Of a stretch of DNA of 64,000 bases, positions 8,375 to 16,786 are shown in pieces. The notes beneath the pieces are model-generated. The model was not told the DNA's origin. It made no database searches and saw only the letters and a list, made by a program, of their open reading frames with translations. Made by a program: the position numbers and the translations under genes. The DNA comes from Flavobacterium sp. RSP15 (GTDB taxonomy: Bacteria; Bacteroidota; Bacteroidia; Flavobacteriales; Flavobacteriaceae), in NCBI RefSeq assembly GCF_003968755.1, contig NZ_RYDL01000001.1:372001-436000 (forward strand). Reading direction: 5' to 3'. Numbering within the stretch: position 1 is the stretch's first letter; the number at the start of each line of letters is the position of its first letter.

Positions 8375-9442
8375 ATGAAAAATATAGAAATCCTTACACA
8401 AGAAGCCATTTCGCTATTAAAAGCACTGATTGAAACGCCTTCATTTTCAAGTGAAGAAGACCAAACTGCACTTTTAATCGAAAATTGGTTTACACAAAAT
8501 AGTATTCCTTTCGAAAGAGAGAATAACAATATTTGGGCTTTCAATAAACATTTTGATACCACCAAACCTACGCTATTACTCAATTCGCACCACGATACTG
8601 TAAAACCAAACCAAGGTTATACTAATGATCCATTTGAAGCTATCGTAAAAGACGGCAAATTATTTGGACTGGGAAGCAATGATGCGGGAGGTTGTCTGGT
8701 TTCACTTTTAGCCACTTTTGTACATTTTTATTTGAATGAAAATCTGCCTTACAATATTGTGATAGTCGCTTCGGCCGAAGAAGAAAGCAGTGGAAAAAAT
8801 GGATTAAACAGCGTATTGAAACATTTACCGGAACTTGAATGTGCCATTGTTGGAGAACCTACTTTGATGCAATTGGCCGTAGCCGAAAAAGGATTATTGG
8901 TACTCGATGTCATCGTAAAAGGCACTGCAAGTCACGCTGCACACAACAATCCTGACAATCCTATTTACAATGCGATACCCGTTATCGAATGGTTTAACAG
9001 CTATCAATTCGAAAAAATATCGGAGGTTTTAGGTCCTGTAAAAATGACCGTAACACAAGTCACTGCAGGTAAACAACACAACGTAGTTCCCGCCGAATGT
9101 CATTTGGTTGTCGATATCAGAGTGAATGATCGATATAATAATCAAGAAATATTAGATATTGTAAAAAAACTTTTGACTGCCGAAGTCAATCCCCGTTCGA
9201 TGCATTTAAATGCGTCATCAATTCCTGTTGCACACGAATTAGTACAAGCCGGAATCGCATTGGGAAGAACCACGTACGGCTCGCCTACCCTTTCGGATCA
9301 ATCGGTTTTGAGTTGTCAATCCTTGAAATTAGGACCTGGTGAAACCCTGCGGTCACACTCGGCAGACGAATTTATATTTATAAACGAAATAGAAGAAGGA
9401 ATTCAATTGTATATCAAAATACTAACTGATTTTTTTAAATAA
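8375..9442 (+). CDS. argE: N-acylornithine/N-acylcitrulline deacetylase, M20 family
   Basis: A zinc-dependent M20 amidohydrolase of 355 residues. Metal-binding motifs are in order: N-S-H-H-D-T-V (His-x-Asp), L-G-S-N-D-A-G-G (bridging Asp), S-A-E-E-E-S-S-G (catalytic Glu pair), V-G-E-P-T, and a C-terminal histidine near R-S-H-S-A-D-E. Since the transcarbamylase acts on the acylated substrate, this enzyme probably removes the acyl group from N-acylcitrulline, giving citrulline for ArgG. The ATG at 8375 is chosen over a GTG at 8360 in the upstream repeat. Confidence 0.92.
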   Translation: MKNIEILTQEAISLLKALIETPSFSSEEDQTALLIENWFTQNSIPFERENNNIWAFNKHFDTTKPTLLLNSHHDTVKPNQGYTNDPFEAIVKDGKLFGLGSNDAGGCLVSLLATFVHFYLNENLPYNIVIVASAEEESSGKNGLNSVLKHLPELECAIVGEPTLMQLAVAEKGLLVLDVIVKGTASHAAHNNPDNPIYNAIPVIEWFNSYQFEKISEVLGPVKMTVTQVTAGKQHNVVPAECHLVVDIRVNDRYNNQEILDIVKKLLTAEVNPRSMHLNASSIPVAHELVQAGIALGRTTYGSPTLSDQSVLSCQSLKLGPGETLRSHSADEFIFINEIEEGIQLYIKILTDFFK

Positions 9443-9456
9443 TAATTATAATCTGA

Positions 9457-9480
9457 AGGGACAAGTCGCGACTTGTCCCT
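9457..9480. repeat. Perfect 24-bp palindrome in the argE-argH gap
   Basis: AGGGACAAGTCG is followed directly by its exact reverse complement CGACTTGTCCCT. It is a full-length copy of the palindrome at 5616-5638. A protein-binding site is possible, but the shared sequence in two gaps of the same cluster and its flanking GTAG/CTAC-like edges fit a dispersed repeat better. Confidence 0.85.
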
Positions 9481-9500
9481 ACGAAAAAAAAATAAAAATC

Positions 9501-10781
9501 ATGAAACTTTGGGAAAAAGGAATACCAACAGATAAACAAATAGAACATTTCACCGTTGGTAACGACAGAGAACTGGATTTAGTGCTGGCAAAATACGATG
9601 CTTTAGGTTCTATAGCACATGCAAAAATGCTGAGACAAATTGGTCTTCTAACAGACTCCGAAACCGTTTCTCTGGTTTTGGCTTTGGAAGAAATTATAAG
9701 AGACGTTGAAAACGGTAAATTCGAAATCGAAGACAGTTTCGAGGACGTACATTCTAAAATCGAGTATCTATTAACGGTAAAATTAGGCGATGCCGGAAAA
9801 AAAATTCATACTGCTCGTTCTCGTAACGACCAAGTTTTGGTAGACGTTAATTTGTATCTAAAAGACGTGGTTAAAGAACTAAAGCAACAAGTAAAAAGTC
9901 TTTTTGATTTGCTAATGGAGTCGGCCGAAAAACATCAAAATATTTTATTGCCAGGATATACTCACCTTCAAATTGCGATGCCTTCTTCTTTTGGAATGTG
10001 GTTTTCTGCTTACGCCGAAACCTTAATTGATGATGTAACGATGCTGAATGCCGCTTTGAAAATTGTAGACCAAAATCCATTAGGTTCGGCCGCAGGTTAC
10101 GGAAGTTCGTTTCCTATCGATAGAACATTTACAACAGAGGAATTAGGATTTGAGACCTTAAAATTCAATTCGGTTGCCGCACAAATGAGCCGTGGAAAAT
10201 CAGAAAAAACAGTTGCTTTCGCCATGAGTAGTGTAGCAGCTACTCTAGCTAAATTTTCTATGGATGTTTGTTTGTATATGAGTCAGAATTTTGATTTCAT
10301 CACTTTGCCTGCCCATCTTACAACAGGCTCGAGTATCATGCCGCATAAGAAAAATCCGGATGTTTTTGAATTGATTCGTGGAAAATGCAACAAGATTCAA
10401 GCATTGCCATACGAAATTACTTTAATTACCAACAACCTTCCTAGTGGTTATCACAGAGATTTACAATTATTGAAAGAAGGTTTATTTCCAGCAATTCAAA
10501 ACCTGAAAGCATGTTTAGATATCGCTATTTTTGCGATTAAAGACATTAAAGTCAAAGAACACATTTTAGACGATAAAAAATACGATTATTTGTTTACGGT
10601 AGATTCCTTAAACGAAATGGTTGTTGCAGGAATGCCTTTTAGAGATGCGTATAAAGCCGTTGCTGAGCAATTAGAAAATGGTACTTTTCAATCTCCAAAA
10701 GAAACTAAACATACGCATGAAGGAAGTATTAATAATTTGTGTTTAACAGAAATTAAAGAAAAAATGACTAGAGCCTATTAA
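9501..10781 (+). CDS. argH: argininosuccinate lyase
   Basis: Splits argininosuccinate into arginine and fumarate, the last arginine step. The 426-residue protein belongs to the fumarase/aspartase superfamily: D-V-H-S-K-I-E in the N-terminal part, H-T-A-R-S-R-N-D-Q, G-Y-T-H-L-Q with the catalytic His, and the signature G-S-S-I-M-P-H-K-K-N-P at about residue 276 with the catalytic Ser. It closes the arginine cluster; a weak terminator-like hairpin follows. Confidence 0.97.
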   Translation: MKLWEKGIPTDKQIEHFTVGNDRELDLVLAKYDALGSIAHAKMLRQIGLLTDSETVSLVLALEEIIRDVENGKFEIEDSFEDVHSKIEYLLTVKLGDAGKKIHTARSRNDQVLVDVNLYLKDVVKELKQQVKSLFDLLMESAEKHQNILLPGYTHLQIAMPSSFGMWFSAYAETLIDDVTMLNAALKIVDQNPLGSAAGYGSSFPIDRTFTTEELGFETLKFNSVAAQMSRGKSEKTVAFAMSSVAATLAKFSMDVCLYMSQNFDFITLPAHLTTGSSIMPHKKNPDVFELIRGKCNKIQALPYEITLITNNLPSGYHRDLQLLKEGLFPAIQNLKACLDIAIFAIKDIKVKEHILDDKKYDYLFTVDSLNEMVVAGMPFRDAYKAVAEQLENGTFQSPKETKHTHEGSINNLCLTEIKEKMTRAY

Positions 10782-10802
10782 AAGCATTAACGTCATCATA
10801 TC

Positions 10803-10832
10803 AAAAAGCACTATAAATAACAGTGTTTTTTT
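10803..10832 (+). terminator. Possible terminator downstream of argH
   Basis: AAAAAGCACT and AGTGTTTTTTT can pair, with one bulged G, across a nine-base AT-rich loop and end in a T-run. The stem is weak. The rest of the 231-bp space between the convergent argH and egtD genes shows nothing else I can support. Confidence 0.4.
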
Positions 10833-11012
10833 ACTTGTAACTTCAGCATGAAACTAAATTTAAAGCGTTGGATTTATAGAATCAAAATATAGTTTGACAA
10901 CTTGTTTGGTCCGGCAAATAAATTCAATTTCTAAAAATTAAAACTTGATTATATTTAAAAAAAAGTTTTTCAACTTGTAAAATTTACGACTGCGTTTATC
11001 TAATGCTCCCCT

Positions 11013-12005
11013 TTATTTGCGTTCTAAAATATAAGTAGCAAAATAAACTTTGCTGTCTGTTATTCTATTTTTAATAATAAAATCGGTTTTGCTTAAAATT
11101 ACGTTTAAGATTGTATCATTATACTTTCTAGATATTTCCATCAAAATCCTTTCACCTTCATAAAAATCAAATCTTTTATTGATTTTAGTAATGTAAACTT
11201 GTTGCGCTTTGGTACTAACCAAAAAGCTTTTGGCAATTCCTTCTCTCTCCTTATATTCGGATTGATGTTTGAAAAATTTTAAATCAAAATTAGCTCCTAG
11301 TTCTTTATTTATTCTCTCTAATAGATTTAGATTGAAGGCGGCAGTAATTCCTTGACTATCATTGTAAGCTGGAAGCACAATGGAGGCCGGTTTAATTAAA
11401 TCAACACCTAAGAACAATTTATCCTTCTTTTGTAAATTATCACTTAACTTCAACATAAAATTGGTAGCGACCTCATCAGACATATTTCCAATATTTGACC
11501 CTAAAAACAGAATCACTTTAGGTTTACGATTTTCTTTTAATAATTCTAAAACCTCAAAATAATCACCTTGTTTTGTACTGATAGAAAGGGATGGCATTTC
11601 TTTATTCAAATCTTTCTCTAAGTTGTCTAATGCATTTTGAGAAATATCAATAGGCATATAATCAAACTTATAATTTAATCGGTTTAATTCTCGTAAGAGC
11701 TCTTTAGTTTTTAAACCATCTCCAGCACCTAATTCTATCAACTCAAAATAGGTGTCACGATTCAGTTGTAAAGCGTCAATAATAGACTGACTTTTTGTTT
11801 TAAAAATTTCATGTTCTGCCCGTGTTACATAATATTCCGGTAAATGCATGATTTTAACAAATAGGGCATCGCCTTTCTTATCATAAAAATATTTTGATGG
11901 CAATGACTTTTTAATATTGCTTAATCCTTCATCAATTTCTTTTTTAAAATAATCAACAGTAATGCTGTCGTTCATAATTTTCTTTATCGTTTTTGCTTCA
12001 GTCAT
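11013..12005 (-). CDS. egtD: L-histidine N-alpha-methyltransferase (EgtD)
   Basis: Trimethylates histidine with three S-adenosylmethionine to hercynine, the first step of ergothioneine synthesis. The 330-residue protein matches the EgtD family (Methyltransf_33): K-Y-F-Y-D-K-K-G near residue 38, P-E-Y-Y-V-T-R-A-E near 56, the SAM motif I E-L-G-A-G-D-G and the characteristic L-F-L-G-S-N-I-G-N-M. It is the last gene of a five-gene minus-strand operon, 45 bp after the BCCT transporter gene, with egtB at the head. The family assignment is strong. Confidence 0.93.
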   Translation of the reverse strand: MTEAKTIKKIMNDSITVDYFKKEIDEGLSNIKKSLPSKYFYDKKGDALFVKIMHLPEYYVTRAEHEIFKTKSQSIIDALQLNRDTYFELIELGAGDGLKTKELLRELNRLNYKFDYMPIDISQNALDNLEKDLNKEMPSLSISTKQGDYFEVLELLKENRKPKVILFLGSNIGNMSDEVATNFMLKLSDNLQKKDKLFLGVDLIKPASIVLPAYNDSQGITAAFNLNLLERINKELGANFDLKFFKHQSEYKEREGIAKSFLVSTKAQQVYITKINKRFDFYEGERILMEISRKYNDTILNVILSKTDFIIKNRITDSKVYFATYILERK

Positions 12006-12050
12006 CTCTATTTGATTTAATATTTCTAATTTTAATGTGTTAGTACTTAA

Positions 12051-13544
12051 TCAGTTCTCGTGTATGTTAATTGTTGATCCTTTGTTCGTAATTATATTTT
12101 TAAAAAATGTAAAAACTATACTGCAGTATAAAAAGCTAAAAGGTAAAGCCATAATGATTAATAAATTGCTAACACCATTTAGGAGTTCACCGGTTCCCAG
12201 AGCAGTAAGTCCAAGAGCTGTAGAAGTGATTATAAGTCCCCAGCCCAGTTTATGACTCTTAGAAGGATTTTCAGTTTCATTATCGCTAAACATTCCCAAA
12301 ACAAATATTGCCGAATCAATAGAATTGATAATAGAAATAAGCACCAATAATCCTGCAACAAAAAAGGTAATAGAGTAAAACGGAAAATGCTCTAGAAAAA
12401 CAAATAATGAAATGAAAACATTATCAAACTGCGTTTTATCCCCTAAAGCAATAATCTCAAAAGCTGAGTTTGCAAATATCGAAAACCATATAATAGTTGC
12501 GATTGTTGGAATAAAAATTGTTGTAATTAAAAACTCTTTTATCGTTCTACCTTTAGATATTCTTGCGATAAATATTCCGGTAAATGGTACCCAAGCTAAC
12601 CAAAAAGCCCAATAAAAAACGGTCCATTCTTCTGTAAAACTTGGAGCAGTTTTGTAACTTCCAAGTGACAAACTCATTTCTACAAAATGAATAACATAAT
12701 TATAAAAAGCAGCGGCACTTTGATACAAAAAAGTTTTAAAATTCAGAAACAAACCAATAAACAACATAAGTATAATAGAAAATGTGAAGTCGAAATCAGC
12801 TAAAAATTTAATAACCTTGTTTAATCCTGTCAATGCCGAATATGTAGAAACAATTCCGATAAGAACGACCATTAACAATAAAAAATTTGTTCCATAATTT
12901 ACTTTAAAAGCATATTCAATACCATTTACAACTTGCGCAGTTCCTAATCCTAATGAAGCTACAACACCAGTTATTGTGATCAATACAATGAATATTGTAG
13001 CGATGAATTTTACGGTTTTATTTTTAGTATAAGGAACTATGGCATCCAATAAATTGGGCGTTTTTTTCACATAAAGATTATATGCCACAATTAAACCAAA
13101 CAAACTATACATGGCCCAAGGCGTGAAACCCCAATGAAAAAAAGTATATTGCAAAGCAGTAACCTTACCATTTACTGTTGCAACGGGAGGATTGTTTAAA
13201 TAGTAAGTTGGCTCTTGCACTGCACGTAACAATAATCCTGAACCCATGCCCGTGCTATATAATAGGGCAACCCAACTGAAATACGAGAAAGCGGGTTTTT
13301 CATTACCTAAACGTTGCTTTCGCAAAGGCATAAACAAAATAACCAGTGCTGCGATAACGCTTATCAATCCCACCCACAAATAATAAGTACTAAAAAGAGA
13401 TAATAAAACTTTGTTCACATTGTTCCAAACTTGCGTTAAAAAAGTGGGAGCAAATAAACCAGTAAGAAAGAAGAATAAGCCAAATAACGCTCCATAAAAT
13501 AGCAAGCTGCTTTGACTTGAATGATCATATAATTTTTTAATCAA
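12051..13544 (-). CDS. BCCT-family transporter in the ergothioneine operon
   Basis: A 497-residue secondary transporter with about 12 membrane segments of the betaine/carnitine/choline family. The signature W-x-x-F-Y-W-A-F-W-L-A-W-V-P-F-x-G-x-F-I-A-R-I-S-K-G-R is at about 307-330, and the unwound-helix glycines S-L-G-L-G-T-A-Q near 198-204. Compared from memory with BetP, the first aromatic box is intact (Trp138, Trp143, Tyr146) while the second reads Phe314, Trp315, Trp318 instead of three Trp. These boxes hold trimethylammonium groups. Sitting four bases after the reductase gene and before egtD, I infer transport of a betaine such as ergothioneine, hercynine or glycine betaine; the substrate is unproven. 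Confidence 0.88.
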   Translation of the reverse strand: MIKKLYDHSSQSSLLFYGALFGLFFFLTGLFAPTFLTQVWNNVNKVLLSLFSTYYLWVGLISVIAALVILFMPLRKQRLGNEKPAFSYFSWVALLYSTGMGSGLLLRAVQEPTYYLNNPPVATVNGKVTALQYTFFHWGFTPWAMYSLFGLIVAYNLYVKKTPNLLDAIVPYTKNKTVKFIATIFIVLITITGVVASLGLGTAQVVNGIEYAFKVNYGTNFLLLMVVLIGIVSTYSALTGLNKVIKFLADFDFTFSIILMLFIGLFLNFKTFLYQSAAAFYNYVIHFVEMSLSLGSYKTAPSFTEEWTVFYWAFWLAWVPFTGIFIARISKGRTIKEFLITTIFIPTIATIIWFSIFANSAFEIIALGDKTQFDNVFISLFVFLEHFPFYSITFFVAGLLVLISIINSIDSAIFVLGMFSDNETENPSKSHKLGWGLIITSTALGLTALGTGELLNGVSNLLIIMALPFSFLYCSIVFTFFKNIITNKGSTINIHEN

Positions 13545-13548
13545 AACT

Positions 13549-14916
13549 TTATTCTTTAGTGATTAATTTCAAATTTTCTAGCATAGTGGGTATAAGTTCA
13601 CTAACAGTAGGATGCAGGTGAATGACATCTCTTAAAACCGTGTAAGGCTGTTTAGCATACATTAAATTAGTAATTCCGCTAATAATTTCATCACCACCAA
13701 CACCTAAAACACAAGCTCCTAAAAACTGATTTGTTTCTGCATCAATTATCGCTTCCATAAATCCTTTAGTTTCTCCTTTTTCTTTGGCCCGACCTATTTT
13801 ATCCATCGATCTATGCCCAATTAAAACAGAAAAACCTTTCTCCTTAGCTTCCCCTTTTGTCATACCTACTCTTCCTAATGGTGGATCAATAAATAATCCA
13901 TAAGTAATAATTCTGTCACTAATTTTACGTTTTTTAGCTCCCAGAACATAGTCTTCTACAATTTGGAAATCATTATATGAAGTATGAGTAAACGCTCCTT
14001 TTCCGTTGCAATCTCCTATCGCAAAAATACCTTCTACATTAGTTCTACAATAATTATCAATTGTAATGTATCCTTTCTCATCACAAATAATTGAAGTTTT
14101 TTTTAAATATAATGTATCTGTATTTGGTAACCGACCTACAGCCAGCAGTAAATGGGAACCACTAATTTCTTTATTTGCTCCATTTATCTGTACTGAAATT
14201 AGTTTATCATTTTGAGATACACTTACTTCTTTGGCATTAAATTCTATCGCTATTTGTTCTTCTTGCAAAATTTCGGCAATAGCGTTGCTTACATTTTCAT
14301 CTTCCTTGCTAATAAGTCGATCACCGCTTTCAATGATGGTTACTTTGCTACCAAAACGCTTAAACATCTGACCAAATTCTAATCCTATGTAGCTTCCGCC
14401 AATGATTATTAAGTGCTCCGGTAGCTTTGTCAACTGTAAAATATCGACATTGGTTAAATAATCTACCTTCAAATACTCTTTAGGAATAATCGCTCTTGCT
14501 CCCACATTTATAAAGATTTGTTTTGCAGTAATTTTACAATCATCAACTTCAATTTGATAATTTGAAATAAAGTTAGCTTCACCCCTAAAAAGAGTAATTT
14601 TATCATTTTCAGCAATACTTTTCTCAATACCTTCTCGTGAAGCGTTCACTAAAATCTCTTTTCTTGCTTTTATTTTCTCAAGATTGGCTTTTGCACCAGC
14701 TGGAATTTCGACCCCCATTTCTTCACCGTGTAAGCTATCCCATATTCGCCGTGCACTTGCAACATACGCTTTTGTAGGAACACAACCTGTATTAACACAA
14801 GTTCCACCAATAAAACTTTTTTCTATTAGTGCAACTGTTCCTTTTTTAGAAAGGCTAAAAGCCAAAGGTACTCCCGCTTGCCCGCTGCCAATAATGATGA
14901 AATCAAACTCTTTCAT
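13549..14916 (-). CDS. MerA/RclA-like FAD-dependent disulfide reductase
   Basis: A 455-residue class I pyridine nucleotide-disulfide oxidoreductase. It has the FAD loop I-I-G-S-G-Q-A-G, the redox-active pair in G-G-T-C-V-N-T-G-C-V-P-T-K, the NAD(P) loop I-I-G-G-S-Y-I-G, the second FAD motif A-I-G-D-C and the C-terminal H-L-H-P-T-V-S-E with the His-Glu acid/base dyad. It lacks the N-terminal HMA domain and the C-terminal cysteine pair of true mercuric reductase, so mercury detoxification is unlikely. RclA-type oxidoreductases are the nearest alternative. Its operon position suggests reduction of a thiol disulfide, perhaps ergothioneine disulfide; this is inference. Confidence 0.85.
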   Translation of the reverse strand: MKEFDFIIIGSGQAGVPLAFSLSKKGTVALIEKSFIGGTCVNTGCVPTKAYVASARRIWDSLHGEEMGVEIPAGAKANLEKIKARKEILVNASREGIEKSIAENDKITLFRGEANFISNYQIEVDDCKITAKQIFINVGARAIIPKEYLKVDYLTNVDILQLTKLPEHLIIIGGSYIGLEFGQMFKRFGSKVTIIESGDRLISKEDENVSNAIAEILQEEQIAIEFNAKEVSVSQNDKLISVQINGANKEISGSHLLLAVGRLPNTDTLYLKKTSIICDEKGYITIDNYCRTNVEGIFAIGDCNGKGAFTHTSYNDFQIVEDYVLGAKKRKISDRIITYGLFIDPPLGRVGMTKGEAKEKGFSVLIGHRSMDKIGRAKEKGETKGFMEAIIDAETNQFLGACVLGVGGDEIISGITNLMYAKQPYTVLRDVIHLHPTVSELIPTMLENLKLITKE

Positions 14917-14938
14917 AAGTTTATTTTAAGTAAAAAAT

Positions 14939-15220
14939 TTATTCTTCGATTGTGACATTTTTCCAAAATGCTAGGTGCTCTTTTATTCCCATAGCTGCCT
15001 CTTTTGGTTCCTTATAGCACCAAGCAGCATTTTCACCTATTTCATCGTCAACTTTTACGGTGTAATAAGAAGCCGTCCCTTTCCATGGGCAAGTTGAATG
15101 GTGATTCGTTTCTGTAAAACAATCCCAATTCACGCTTGTAAAAGGAAAATAGTAATTTCCTTCAACGACCACAGTTTCTTGACTTTCAGCGATCACTACT
15201 TTGTTAAATATTGCTTTCAT
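14939..15220 (-). CDS. DUF427 domain protein
   Basis: A 93-residue protein covering a whole DUF427 domain: W-N-x-x-F-T-E-T-N-H-H-S-T-C-P-W-K-G-T-A-S-Y-Y near the middle and A-A-W-C-Y-K-E-P-K-E-A-A towards the end are typical of the family. The function of DUF427 is unknown to me. It lies 15 bp after egtB and 22 bp before the reductase gene, so it is certainly co-transcribed with the ergothioneine genes. Two cysteines and two adjacent histidines could bind a metal, but nothing in the sequence proves this. Confidence 0.87.
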   Translation of the reverse strand: MKAIFNKVVIAESQETVVVEGNYYFPFTSVNWDCFTETNHHSTCPWKGTASYYTVKVDDEIGENAAWCYKEPKEAAMGIKEHLAFWKNVTIEE

Positions 15221-15235
15221 ACTATTGATATTTAA

Positions 15236-16375
15236 TTATTTTGCTAGTCGCAATCCGCTAAATTGCCAACGCATGTCTGGCGGGAAAAAATTACGATATG
15301 TTTTCCTGCTATGTCCCTCGGGCGTTGCAACTGAACCGCCGCGAAGAATCATTTGATTTATCATAAACTTACCATTGTATTCGCCTAACGCGCCCGGTAA
15401 TTTACTGAATCCCGGATAAGCTAAATAAGCGCTGTTTGTCCATTCCCATAGTTGCCCCCACTTAAATTTATCACTTGCGATTTCCCATTCAAATTCGGTT
15501 GGTAAACGGCAACCCTTCCATTCGCTAAAGGCAAAAGCTTCATAGAAACTAAGGTGCATTACCGGTAAATCTAGATCTAATTTCTCTAAACCATTCAAAG
15601 TATAGTTCCACCATTCCTTATCTATTTTATGCCAATACAATGGCGCTTCAATCTTATTGCTATTTATCCAACTCCAGCCGTCATCGTGCCAAAAATTAAA
15701 GTTTATATAACCTCCAGCCATAATAAAATCTAAATATTCACGATTTGAAACTAGCTTTGCACTTATTCCAAAATCACCAACATAAACTTTGTGACGACCC
15801 AATTCATTATCAAAACAAAAACCATTTCCTTGATGCCCTATTTCATATAAGCCTGCATTAATGGAGATAAAATCGTCTGCTTGAGTTTCAAGTTTAGTTT
15901 TCAAACTATCTTGATAGATGGGCAAAGTAGGTTGGTTTCCAAAAATATACTTAATGTCATATACTAAAAGTTCTTGATGCTGCTCCTCATGATTTATTCC
16001 GATTTCTACTATAGCTAAAATAACTTCACTTGGAATAGTATTTAAAAAAGTAACCATAGAATCAGTAACGTACTTTCTATAGCTGTAAACTTCAGCTACA
16101 GAAGGCCTAGACATTAAACCTCTTGACGGGCGTAAAACCCGTTTTCCTACATTATTGTAATAGCTGTTGAACATAAAATGATAGTCTTCATTGTAGAGAA
16201 CGTAATTTGTATCATATTTTGTAAGTACAAACTCTTCCCAAAACCAAGTAGAATGAGCTAAATGCCATTTTGGAGGCGATACAAATTCACTGGCTTGAAG
16301 AGAATAATCTTCAATATATAAAGGTTTACAAAGTTGCTCTGAATTTTCTCTGATTCTTAAAAAACGATCTATCAT
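15236..16375 (-). CDS. egtB: Ergothioneine synthase EgtB (sulfoxide synthase)
   Basis: A nonheme iron enzyme that joins hercynine to a cysteine-type thiol with oxygen to form a sulfoxide. The 379 residues comprise an N-terminal DinB_2 domain and a C-terminal FGE-sulfatase (formylglycine-generating-like) domain ending in Y-R-N-F-F-P-P-D-M-R-W-Q-F-S-G-L-R-L-A. The predicted iron ligands are His41 in W-H-L-A-H and His129/His133 in H-E-E-Q-H-Q-E. No egtA, egtC or egtE is in the operon, which fits EgtB forms that use cysteine directly, though missing genes could be elsewhere. It heads the five-gene operon. Confidence 0.93.
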   Translation of the reverse strand: MIDRFLRIRENSEQLCKPLYIEDYSLQASEFVSPPKWHLAHSTWFWEEFVLTKYDTNYVLYNEDYHFMFNSYYNNVGKRVLRPSRGLMSRPSVAEVYSYRKYVTDSMVTFLNTIPSEVILAIVEIGINHEEQHQELLVYDIKYIFGNQPTLPIYQDSLKTKLETQADDFISINAGLYEIGHQGNGFCFDNELGRHKVYVGDFGISAKLVSNREYLDFIMAGGYINFNFWHDDGWSWINSNKIEAPLYWHKIDKEWWNYTLNGLEKLDLDLPVMHLSFYEAFAFSEWKGCRLPTEFEWEIASDKFKWGQLWEWTNSAYLAYPGFSKLPGALGEYNGKFMINQMILRGGSVATPEGHSRKTYRNFFPPDMRWQFSGLRLAK

Positions 16376-16719
16376 ACTGAGTTAACTTATCTATTAAATT
16401 TATTTCACAAGTTACTCAATTGACTTTGCACAAAAGTTACATTATTAAAGTCATTTATTATATAATTATGATCAAATTTTATGGATTACTGAGTGTGAAT
16501 TATTATCAGCGATGATTCTGTCGTGTGAATTTAACATGAACTTTTCAAGAATTGAAAGCGCTGTATCATGCAAATAATTATCTAAATGGATTGGAGTAAT
16601 CAGGATTAGAAATATAATTTTTTAAGAATAATTGAAATAAAAATCGTGAGTGGAGTAGATGAAAAACGAATCTAAAATAATTCACATCGGGTAAAACTCT
16701 TCGATTTAGAATTTTAAAA
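16376..16719. other. Non-coding stretch between egtB and ytxJ
   Basis: About 340 bp of AT-rich DNA upstream of egtB. It must hold the egtB promoter; the nearest match on the minus strand is TAACTTTTG just upstream of the gene, one base off the TAnnTTTG consensus. I see no gene, RNA or repeat in it. Confidence 0.5.
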
Positions 16720-16764
16720 TGCCACGAACTCCCTTAAAATACTATATTAAGGGAATTCATGGCA
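16720..16764 (-). terminator. Rho-independent terminator of ytxJ/brxC
   Basis: An 18-bp stem, 16720-16737 with 16747-16764, around a nine-base loop. On the plus strand it has two C/A mismatches, but in the minus-strand RNA both become G-U pairs, so the hairpin is complete only for the minus strand. TTTTAAAA follows on that strand. It lies just downstream of ytxJ. Confidence 0.85.
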
Positions 16765-16786
16765 AATTGTGTAACTTACAATAAAA

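Noticed and set aside
9457..9480. Arginine repressor operator
   Set aside because: The palindrome differs from ARG-box sequences and is shared with the proA-proB gap, which fits a dispersed repeat better.
13549..14916. Mercuric reductase (merA)
   Set aside because: No HMA domain, no C-terminal cysteine pair and no other mer genes nearby.
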